From assembly GCA_018821175.1 (NCBI GenBank), contig JAHJMX010000054.1:1-14861 (forward strand): DNA of 14,861 nt, written 5' to 3'. The notes beneath the pieces are model-generated. The model ran no database searches and was not told the origin of the DNA. It saw only the letters and a list, made by a program, of their open reading frames with translations. Of the stretch, positions 1-5,673 are shown one piece after another. Origin of the DNA: Patescibacteria group bacterium. Its GTDB lineage: Bacteria; Patescibacteriota; Gracilibacteria; UBA1369; PNNO01. A program made the translations under genes and the position numbers. Within the stretch, counting starts at the first letter, position 1; every line of letters begins with the position of its first letter.

Positions 1-7
1 TGCTGGG

Positions 8-35
8 TTGACAAATGTCGTAAAAAGATTATTAT
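8..35 (+). promoter_or_regulatory. Candidate sigma70-type promoter upstream of the first lipoprotein gene
   Basis: A perfect -35 hexamer TTGACA lies at 8-13 and a -10-like TATTAT at 30-35, with a 16-bp spacer. Transcription would start near position 42, giving a leader of about 155 nt before the ATG at 198. A second AT-rich box, TATAAT at 85-90, has only a distant TTGACT (54-59, 25-bp gap), so it is a poorer candidate. The following two genes in the island also have TTGACA boxes. Confidence 0.5.
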
Positions 36-197
36 TACACCCTTTTGTATTATTTGACTTTCTTTTTAGGACAAACGTTGTATTTATAATGAAATTTGCA
101 ATGTTTAGTTCTATGAAGAGTTGATCTTTAACAATTTGAAAAGAATAAGTTTTTCTTACTCAACCAGGGAGATACCTTCCAAGAAAGGACTTTCATC

Positions 198-1538
198 ATG
201 AAACGTTTAATGGCATTTTTGGGTTTTTCGGTTCTTGTTTTTACCTTCTTCGCATCCTGTGACAAGGATGTCGAATACAAAGACATCGTTGAAGACTGTA
301 CCAACGGTATCGACGATGACGGTGACGGATTTGTGGACTGTGATGACCAGGATTGCTTCGCTACAGATCCAGCCTGCATGCAGGAGATCTGCAATGACGG
401 CATCGACAATGATGGGGACGGGCTCGTCGACTGTGTCGACTCCACGGACTGTACTCGAGATGGAACGCCTCTTTCAGAGGAAGAGCTTCGCGCGGCCGAT
501 GACTTGCTTTCTCTTGGGTGCTCAATCTACAGCAAGGTATGCGGGAAGAGCGGGCAGTCATGTTTCATTGCAGAGGACATCACTATTGAGTGTCCTAACA
601 ATGGCGGCATGGGCGTGTGTGCAGATGATCTTATCTGTGTGTGTGTAGCGGAGGAGGTTTCAACTCTAGAGGATTGCGATGATGGAGTAGACAATGATGG
701 TGACGGGTTTGTTGACTGCATCGACAAGGATTGTCAGCACGCTTCGGTGTGCAAGGTGGGGCAGGAGTGCGCGGGGGTTGGAACTGTTTGTCCAATGGGT
801 GCCGACGAAGAAGGGAATGCTATTACTTGTCCATCTGAGGGAGGCGCCTCGGTTGCTGGAGTTTGTGCTGAATCAAGCTTTTGTGTATGTCCTTATTTCG
901 AGACTACGGTTGACCCTGAAGTCTGCGATGATGGGCAGGACAACGATGGCGATGGTGACGTGGATTGTGATGACAGTGATTGCAGCGAGGCTGATGAATG
1001 TCAGCCGGGGGTTGAAAATTGCGCAGATGGCGTCGATAACGATGGTGATGGTGACGTGGACTGTGACGACTCTGAATGTGTTGACGCTACAAACTGTCAA
1101 ACTACAAATCCTGAAGTCTGCAATGACAGTGTCGATAATGATGGTGACGGTGACGTGGATTGTGATGACTCTGACTGTGCCGGCAATGCTAATTGCCAGA
1201 CAGTCACGGAGACTATCTGCAATGACGGCGTCGATAATGATGGGGATGGTAATGTTGACTGTGACGATACGGACTGTGATGCGGCGGCTGTATGTCAGAC
1301 GACTACCACAGAAGACTGTACCAATGGCATCGACGATGATGGAGATGGGTCCATCGATTGCGTTGATGCAAGCTGCGATGGACATGCCCGTTGCGCTGGG
1401 TACACAAATGAGTGTGCTTCTGGAGATGCCGTGGGTGATGTTTGTTTTCCAGGTTTTGGCAAAACCTGTGGTGCAAATGGTGTGTGTGCTCAGTATGATT
1501 CCGACAACGACGGGTTGCTCGACTGCGTTTGTCCATGA
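198..1538 (+). CDS. Secreted Cys-rich lipoprotein with eight DxDGDG calcium-binding-type repeats
   Basis: Predicted surface lipoprotein of 446 aa. The N-terminus has a lipoprotein signal peptide: Lys-Arg, a hydrophobic stretch at residues 6-19, and a lipobox ending at Cys21 (FFASC). The mature protein is strongly acidic and carries eight copies of a unit like C-x-D/N-G-x-D-x-D-G-D-G-x-V-D-C (about residues 34, 65, 160, 243, 275, 308, 341 and 374). This resembles thrombospondin type 3 repeats and MopE-like metal-binding motifs, in which Asp side chains bind calcium and Cys form disulfides. Three cysteine-rich modules (108-149, 191-231, 406-445) share a GVCA...CVC ending. The start has a good Shine-Dalgarno (AAAGGA, 184-189, 8 nt spacing). 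The gene is G+C-rich compared with its surroundings (one sampled 60-base line is about 57%), suggesting horizontal origin. It stops at TGA. No enzymatic domain was seen; adhesion or calcium-dependent structure is inferred. Confidence 0.85.
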   Translation: MKRLMAFLGFSVLVFTFFASCDKDVEYKDIVEDCTNGIDDDGDGFVDCDDQDCFATDPACMQEICNDGIDNDGDGLVDCVDSTDCTRDGTPLSEEELRAADDLLSLGCSIYSKVCGKSGQSCFIAEDITIECPNNGGMGVCADDLICVCVAEEVSTLEDCDDGVDNDGDGFVDCIDKDCQHASVCKVGQECAGVGTVCPMGADEEGNAITCPSEGGASVAGVCAESSFCVCPYFETTVDPEVCDDGQDNDGDGDVDCDDSDCSEADECQPGVENCADGVDNDGDGDVDCDDSECVDATNCQTTNPEVCNDSVDNDGDGDVDCDDSDCAGNANCQTVTETICNDGVDNDGDGNVDCDDTDCDAAAVCQTTTTEDCTNGIDDDGDGSIDCVDASCDGHARCAGYTNECASGDAVGDVCFPGFGKTCGANGVCAQYDSDNDGLLDCVCP

Positions 1539-1612
1539 TTCAACTTTTCTTTTCAAAAAACCAACTTTTATCACCTATTAAAGTAGAGTGATGAAGTTCG
1601 GATCTGTTTTAT

Positions 1613-1646
1613 ATAGGGGTAGCCAAATCTGCGCTACCCCTATTTC
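1613..1646 (+). terminator. Terminator hairpin after the first lipoprotein gene
   Basis: A perfect 11-bp stem (ATAGGGGTAGC at 1613-1623 pairing with 1633-1643) encloses a 9-nt loop, 75 bp after the stop codon. The T run that follows is short (TATTTC), so this is a strong hairpin with a weak U tract. It separates the first gene from the promoter of the next. Confidence 0.65.
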
Positions 1647-1725
1647 CCATATCTAAAAATTATTGTAATTTTATAGAATATGATACGTTATATATTGGTG
1701 TTGATAGAGGTCTCCAACAATATAC

Positions 1726-1753
1726 TTGACAAATTGCGAGATCGAGTTATAAT
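1726..1753 (+). promoter_or_regulatory. Strong consensus promoter for the second lipoprotein gene
   Basis: A perfect TTGACA (1726-1731) and a perfect TATAAT (1748-1753) are separated by 16 bp. Transcription would start about 1760, only about 34 nt before the ATG at 1794. An imperfect inverted repeat (TGTTG at 1699-1703, CAACA at 1715-1719) ends 6 bp upstream of the -35 box and could be an operator, though this is speculative. Confidence 0.75.
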
Positions 1754-1793
1754 CAACATCCTGTATTTATGATCTAACTTAACCTAAACAACA

Positions 1794-3329
1794 ATGCATA
1801 GAGAAATACATTCAAATTTAGAAAAACAAATTGTACCAAATCGGAAGGAAACACATAATTCTATCCTAAGTAGGATGGTTACTTGGACTAAAGAGAAGGT
1901 TGCGAAAGTTGCTCCATTTGCTATGGGGGCATTTATTGCAGCTTCACCTGTTTTTTCTTCTTGTACTTTTGATTCTAGTGGGCTTCCAATGCAAAAAGAT
2001 GAAGTTTGTGATAATGGAGTTGATGATAATGGAGATGGAAAAACTGATTGTGAGGATCCAATGTGTGAGAATTTAATTCAGTGTAATCCTGTTGAAGATT
2101 GTACTAATGGCATAGATGATGATGGAGATGGTAAATCAGACTGTGAAGATGCTGATTGTAAAGATCACGTATCGTGTTCTGAAGGTTTAAACTGTGATGA
2201 TGGTATAGATAATGATATGGATGGGGTTACAGATTGTGATGATGCGGATTGCAATGGATTTGCAGGATGTGAAGTCACTGAGATTTGTACAAATGGAATT
2301 GATGATGATGGTGACGAAGATGTGGATTGTGCAGACTCGGATTGTGCCACTCATACGCATTGTCAAGAAAATTGTATAAATGGAATAGATGATGATTTAG
2401 ACGGTTATATAGATTGTAATGATTCGGATTGTGATACACATACGCATTGTATTATTCCAGATGAAGTTTGTAATAATGGGCTTGATGACGACGGTGATGG
2501 GAAAGCTGATTGTGATGACCCGGATTGTTCTAGTACAGCTTTTTGTACAGATGAAATTTGTAATAATGGAATTGATGATGATGGGGATGGGAATGCAGAC
2601 TGCGCAGATAGCGATTGTGCCGCAGCAGTAAACTGTAATCCAGAAACAAATTGTAATGATGAAATAGACAATGATTTGGATGGGGATGCAGATTGTTTGG
2701 ATAGCGATTGTGCCGCAGCAGCAAACTGTAATCCAGAAATAAATTGTAATGATGGAGTCGATAATGATTTAGATGGGAATGCAGACTGCGCGGATAGCGA
2801 TTGTGTCGCAGCAGCAAACTGTAATCCAGAAACAAATTGTAATGATGGAATAGACAATGATTTAGATGGGAATGCAGATTGCTTAGATAGCGATTGTGTC
2901 GCAGCAGTAAACTGTAATCCAGAAACAAATTGTAATGATGGGATAGATAATGATTTGGATGGAAATGCAGACTGTTTAGATAGCGATTGTGTCGCAGCAG
3001 TAAACTGTAATCCAGAAACAAATTGTAATGATGGAATAGACAATGATTTGGATGGAAATGCAGATTGTTTGGATAGCGATTGTGTCGCAGCAGCAAACTG
3101 TGTTGTTGAGATATGTGATGATGGTATAGATAATGATGGAGATGGGTATACTGACTGTGTTGATGCTGACTGTGCTGCTTCTTGTGTTGGATATGCCAAC
3201 GAATGTGCTTCTGGAGATGCTCCTGGAGATACATGTTTCCCAGGTTTTGCTAAACCATGTGGTGCTGCTGGAGTTTGTGCTGAATACGACACTGATGGAG
3301 ATGGATTGCATGATTGTGTCTGCGAATAA
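1794..3329 (+). CDS. Secreted Cys-rich lipoprotein with thirteen DxDxDG repeats
   Basis: Predicted surface lipoprotein of 511 aa, related in architecture to the upstream gene. A long N-terminal segment leads to a hydrophobic stretch (residues 40-54) and a lipobox-like VFSSC with Cys57. Thirteen acidic repeats like C-x-D/N-G-x-D-x-D-x-D-G-x-x-D-C-x-D-x-x-C follow, at 29-32 residue spacing. The last 46 residues match the C-terminus of the upstream protein at 35 of 46 positions. Five consecutive repeats are near-identical 31-aa units. Codon use is AT-rich like the rest of the window, unlike the G+C-rich neighbour. No Shine-Dalgarno precedes 1794. Met28 (ATG at 1875) would give a more normal signal peptide (Cys at 30) but has only an AAGTAGG directly abutting it, so the start is uncertain. 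Calcium binding and an extracellular structural or adhesive role are inferred from the motif; the partner is unknown. Confidence 0.85.
   Translation: MHREIHSNLEKQIVPNRKETHNSILSRMVTWTKEKVAKVAPFAMGAFIAASPVFSSCTFDSSGLPMQKDEVCDNGVDDNGDGKTDCEDPMCENLIQCNPVEDCTNGIDDDGDGKSDCEDADCKDHVSCSEGLNCDDGIDNDMDGVTDCDDADCNGFAGCEVTEICTNGIDDDGDEDVDCADSDCATHTHCQENCINGIDDDLDGYIDCNDSDCDTHTHCIIPDEVCNNGLDDDGDGKADCDDPDCSSTAFCTDEICNNGIDDDGDGNADCADSDCAAAVNCNPETNCNDEIDNDLDGDADCLDSDCAAAANCNPEINCNDGVDNDLDGNADCADSDCVAAANCNPETNCNDGIDNDLDGNADCLDSDCVAAVNCNPETNCNDGIDNDLDGNADCLDSDCVAAVNCNPETNCNDGIDNDLDGNADCLDSDCVAAANCVVEICDDGIDNDGDGYTDCVDADCAASCVGYANECASGDAPGDTCFPGFAKPCGAAGVCAEYDTDGDGLHDCVCE
2634..3098 (+). repeat. 93-bp tandem repeat, five units, inside the lipoprotein gene
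   Basis: Five head-to-tail units of exactly 93 bp start at 2634, 2727, 2820, 2913 and 3006. Each encodes 31 residues beginning CNPE and containing DNDLDG and DSDC. The last three units are nearly identical in DNA, including synonymous positions, while the first two differ more (for example DEIDND and INCNDGVD variants). The preceding repeat (about 2541-2633) is a diverged relative. The pattern fits recent expansion by unequal recombination or slippage and predicts copy-number variation without frameshift. Confidence 0.92.
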
Positions 3330-3360
3330 TTCAGAAATCATTTTGTAATGAATCAAGCAA

Positions 3361-3399
3361 AAGGCCGATATCCATAATGGATGTATCGGTCTTTTTTTT
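3361..3399 (+). terminator. Rho-independent terminator after the second lipoprotein gene
   Basis: A stem of AAGGCCGATA (3361-3370) with TATCGGTCTT (3384-3393, one G-T pair) is continued by an inner TCCA/TGGA pairing and followed by eight T (3392-3399). It lies 32 bp after the stop codon and is a classic intrinsic terminator on the + strand. Confidence 0.88.
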
Positions 3400-3441
3400 G
3401 CGTATTTCCAAGTTGCTCAAACAATGTTTCGGGGGCAAGGC

Positions 3442-3470
3442 TTGACAAAACCATGAATTACAAGTAAGAT
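3442..3470 (+). promoter_or_regulatory. Candidate promoter for the third lipoprotein gene
   Basis: A perfect TTGACA (3442-3447) is followed after 17 bp by TAAGAT (3465-3470); an alternative -10, TATTAT, overlaps at 3470-3475. Transcription would start near 3477, leaving a leader of about 280 nt before the ATG at 3759. Another TATAAT at 3523-3528 lacks a convincing -35 box. Confidence 0.55.
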
Positions 3471-3476
3471 ATTATC

Positions 3477-3758
3477 CTGTTTTATTTTGGGATGGCTGTG
3501 TCTGTTTATTGATTTTCATTTGTATAATGCGAATTATAGACGCTAAAAAGGCTTAGCTAAAATTGCCTGAAATAAATCAACGTTCATTGAAAACTCGCTT
3601 ATGTTAAATTTAAAAAATTGAAGAATTTGTTGATTGTTGATAAGCCTTGTTTTTACAAAATTGCGTAATAGATTTTTGTTGTGGATTTTGTGATGACATG
3701 GTTTATCAACTTTTAATAACTGCAAAAATCATCCCCGTAAGGGGAAAGGAGCGTTCTC
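3477..3758 (+). promoter_or_regulatory. Long AT-rich 5' leader with hairpins ahead of the third lipoprotein gene
   Basis: No gene was found in this stretch. It holds a long-range stem (GTTGATAAGCC at 3636-3646 with GGTTTATCAAC at 3700-3710, one G-T pair, 53-nt loop) and a compact hairpin CCCC-GTAA-GGGG (3733-3744) with a GNRA-type tetraloop. The latter stands directly in front of the Shine-Dalgarno AAGGAG (3746-3751). It also contains the left arm of a 17-bp inverted repeat. It could be a regulatory leader, but no known riboswitch was recognised. Confidence 0.35.
3588..3604 (+). repeat. Left arm of a perfect 17-bp inverted repeat flanking the third lipoprotein gene
   Basis: TGAAAACTCGCTTATGT at 3588-3604 is the exact reverse complement of 4516-4532. 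The two arms enclose 911 bp that include the whole G+C-rich gene at 3759-4334, its near leader and its terminators. No transposase lies between them. Confidence 0.85.
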
Positions 3759-4334
3759 ATGTGCGGAAGAATCAAAATCACGATCGTCATAACCATCGTT
3801 CTAACCCTAACCGCCGCCTGCAATGATCACGGTTCCTCAAGCTGGACTGGCACCAACATTGCCTCGGACAATCAGCTGGTGGTCTACAACATCACTGGAA
3901 CCTCGGCGAGCGAAGTGTTGCTCAACCAGTCTGGTCCAACGACTATGACGGTCGTTCCGGGCTGGGCCACCGTCCTTGTCGTGGAGGATGATTTCGAGCT
4001 CGAAAGTTCGTCTTCGTTCTCGGCCTGGGAGATCGCGCCTGGTAGCGAGGGTGAGCTTTACTCGCTCGTCCGTTCGTACTGGGGTTTGGCATCCACGTGG
4101 AGTCCGAATCTCGATCCATCCTCTCTGCGACAAGTTGGAGATTTAGAGCTGTTGCTAGAGGCATTGATTTGCTCTGGAGGAGGAGATCCTCCAGCAGAGC
4201 TTGAAGATTACCTGGACATCGAATGTCCAGGCTTTTTCATCCCAGCAAGTCTTTTCCGTGAGATAGCGACCGAAGAAACAACTTTCAGTCTGGATTATCC
4301 AGGGCAGAGAGTCATTTTCCTTTTCTATCAGTAA
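3759..4334 (+). CDS. Putative lipoprotein of unknown function, G+C-rich
   Basis: A protein of 191 aa whose family I do not recognise. It has a clear signal peptide: basic N-terminus (Arg4, Lys6), a hydrophobic Ile/Val/Leu/Thr run (7-18) and a lipobox-like LTAAC with Cys21. The mature part has a Ser-rich start, a beta-strand-like first half (residues 38-77, alternating hydrophobics) and only two further cysteines (138 and 156) that could form a disulfide. It lacks the acidic Cys repeats of the two upstream genes. The start is set by a strong Shine-Dalgarno (GGAG at 3748-3751, 7 nt spacing). Base composition is high in G+C (one sampled line is about 55%) against an AT-rich leader, and the gene is framed by a 17-bp inverted repeat; both suggest it was acquired. 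It ends at TAA, followed by stacked hairpins. Confidence 0.75.
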   Translation: MCGRIKITIVITIVLTLTAACNDHGSSSWTGTNIASDNQLVVYNITGTSASEVLLNQSGPTTMTVVPGWATVLVVEDDFELESSSSFSAWEIAPGSEGELYSLVRSYWGLASTWSPNLDPSSLRQVGDLELLLEALICSGGGDPPAELEDYLDIECPGFFIPASLFREIATEETTFSLDYPGQRVIFLFYQ

Positions 4335-4349
4335 GAAGTCCAACGGCCT

Positions 4350-4425
4350 AGAGAATCCTCCCGATCGATTGTTTCTCCTCCTTTCTGTGTGTGTTTTTTC
4401 TCCAGGGGGGATTCTCTTCTTTTTT
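4350..4425 (+). terminator. Large-loop terminator hairpin after the third lipoprotein gene
   Basis: AGAGAATCCTCCC (4350-4362) pairs with GGGGGGATTCTCT (4405-4417) over 13 bp with one G-T pair, across a 42-nt pyrimidine-rich loop. A T-rich tail (TTCTTTTTT, 4417-4425) follows. The loop is larger than usual for an intrinsic terminator. Confidence 0.6.
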
Positions 4426-4429
4426 CCTT

Positions 4430-4485
4430 GGAGGTGTCTGCCATATTTTTTCATTTTTCGCCCGTGGCAGGCACCTCCCCATTTT
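4430..4485 (+). terminator. Second, 15-bp hairpin in tandem with the previous terminator
   Basis: GGAGGTGTCTGCCAT (4430-4444) pairs with GTGGCAGGCACCTCC (4464-4478), 15 bp with two G-T pairs and a 19-nt T-rich loop, followed by CCATTTTT. It starts 5 bp after the T run of the preceding hairpin, so it would act as a back-up + strand terminator. The opposite strand has no T run at the right place, so it does not obviously end the convergent cluster. Confidence 0.55.
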
Positions 4486-4515
4486 TATATTTTGTATTAT
4501 GCAAAATATATACAT

Positions 4516-4532
4516 ACATAAGCGAGTTTTCA
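4516..4532 (-). repeat. Right arm of the perfect 17-bp inverted repeat
   Basis: This is the exact reverse complement of 3588-3604. It directly abuts and slightly overlaps a small hairpin (CATTTCT at 4531-4537, AGAAATG at 4542-4548). See the left arm for the enclosed segment. Confidence 0.85.
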
Positions 4533-4562
4533 TTTCTTTTTAGAAATGACGTACAATAATCC

Positions 4563-4593
4563 ATCATATTGCTATTAAGTAATATGATTTTTT
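4563..4593 (+). terminator. Small hairpin with T run between the convergent units
   Basis: ATCATATT (4563-4570) pairs with AATATGAT (4581-4588) across a 10-nt loop, and six T follow (4588-4593). It reads as a weak + strand terminator. On the - strand it lies about 50 bp beyond the end of the kinase gene but has no T run, so the true terminator of the - strand cluster was not identified. Confidence 0.4.
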
Positions 4594-4642
4594 GAGTTTT
4601 CTGATTTTTCCCGACTATTCCACAACTATTTTCCCCATCTAT

Positions 4643-5638
4643 TTAATCTCCACCTTCGGAAATTCCAAAATTATCGTTTGCAGCATTACCAAAATTCTCT
4701 TCATATCTTGCCCAAAATTCATCTAGCGTGAATTTATGCAATTGAGTTGCTTCTGTTTCAATTGAATATGCCGCAACGACGGCACCCATCTTACAAGCTT
4801 TTTCAGGACTGAATCCTTGCCTCAAGCCACTCAATACACCGCTTCTAAATGCATCCCCACAACCTGTTGGGTCTATTGCTTGAGTTGGAATAGCACGAGA
4901 GATATGAATTTCCTTTCTCTCCCCATTTTGATTTTTTATAATAATGCTGCTGCCACGTTCTCCCATTGTTTCAATAAACATTTCAACTTGTGAGGCTAAT
5001 TCCTCTCGAGAAATATGCAAAATTTCGCAAGTTAATTTCACTTCATAACTATTCGCGATAAATCCGTAAGCATTTTCCAGAAGTTCCTTTAATTCTTTTA
5101 CTGTATATTCAGCAGTCATTTGGCCAGGATCAAAGAAATAGGGGACACCTGCTTCTTTAAAAATGCCTCCTAATTTTGCTGTGCGCCTACAAATATCCGG
5201 TGATAAAAGTGCAAATTTTACAGTTTGCAAATATTCATCTGTGAGTTCTATTGCAGCATCGTCGCTTTCCATTGCTTCCGGGCAAAATGTTGTTATTTGT
5301 TTTTGAGCTTGATCTGTCAAAATATAACATGTCGCCGTGAATTTATCTTTATCGAGGCCAATTAAATCAAGATTAATCCCATTATCGATAAACCATTTTT
5401 TATATTCTTCAAATTCCTTCCCTGCAATTCCGTATAAGTCCACATTTTCCTTCAAGAGAGCTAAACTATAAGCAATATTACCACCACATCCACCGAAATG
5501 TCTTCTTTTATTATGTGCAGAGAATGAAACGTTCAAATCATCCAAATGATCTTTAAGGAGGGCATTTTTGAATTCTCCCATGTATTGCATTATATAATCG
5601 TATGCAATTGAACCGCTAACGAAGATTCGATCTTTCAT
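4643..5638 (-). CDS. PfkB-family carbohydrate/nucleoside kinase
   Basis: ATP-dependent kinase of the ribokinase/PfkB superfamily, 331 aa. These enzymes phosphorylate a hydroxyl of a sugar or nucleoside. The N-terminal Gly-rich substrate/lid motif is GGCGGN (49-54). The NxxE motif is at 196-199 (NSYE). The ATP/anion-hole signature DPTGCGDAFRSG is at 256-267, with Asp262 as the expected catalytic base. Length is typical. The substrate cannot be fixed from sequence: adenosine kinase-like and sugar kinase-like members look alike at this level. It is the last gene of the - strand cluster, 35 bp after rmlA, so a role in sugar supply is possible but not shown. The start ATG (5636-5638) is the natural one, with no strong Shine-Dalgarno. 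Confidence 0.88.
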   Translation of the reverse strand: MKDRIFVSGSIAYDYIMQYMGEFKNALLKDHLDDLNVSFSAHNKRRHFGGCGGNIAYSLALLKENVDLYGIAGKEFEEYKKWFIDNGINLDLIGLDKDKFTATCYILTDQAQKQITTFCPEAMESDDAAIELTDEYLQTVKFALLSPDICRRTAKLGGIFKEAGVPYFFDPGQMTAEYTVKELKELLENAYGFIANSYEVKLTCEILHISREELASQVEMFIETMGERGSSIIIKNQNGERKEIHISRAIPTQAIDPTGCGDAFRSGVLSGLRQGFSPEKACKMGAVVAAYSIETEATQLHKFTLDEFWARYEENFGNAANDNFGISEGGD

Positions 5639-5673
5639 TTCGAATTGGATTTACTGTAATTAAAAATTAAATG

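Noticed and set aside
123..138. rRNA-leader-like ATCTTTAACAATTTG in the first leader
   Set aside because: The similarity is short and no rRNA gene follows; a lipoprotein gene does.
198..1538. Possible recoding of TGA as glycine, as in Gracilibacteria
   Set aside because: No main gene has an internal TGA, and TGA closes the first lipoprotein gene and rmlA at sensible ends, so standard stops explain the data.
2634..3098. CRISPR-like array
   Set aside because: The units are 93 bp with no unique spacers and lie in frame inside a coding sequence.
2405..3292. Long - strand open frames opposite the repeat-rich lipoprotein genes (also 873-1574)
   Set aside because: They mirror the GAT/TGT-rich repeat codons of the real genes and have low-complexity Ser/Leu/Gln or His/Leu products; no start signal or family resemblance.
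3523..3600. tmRNA or other known RNA ahead of the third lipoprotein gene
   Set aside because: None of the conserved tmRNA ends, tag frame or other recognised RNA motifs could be found; only generic hairpins.
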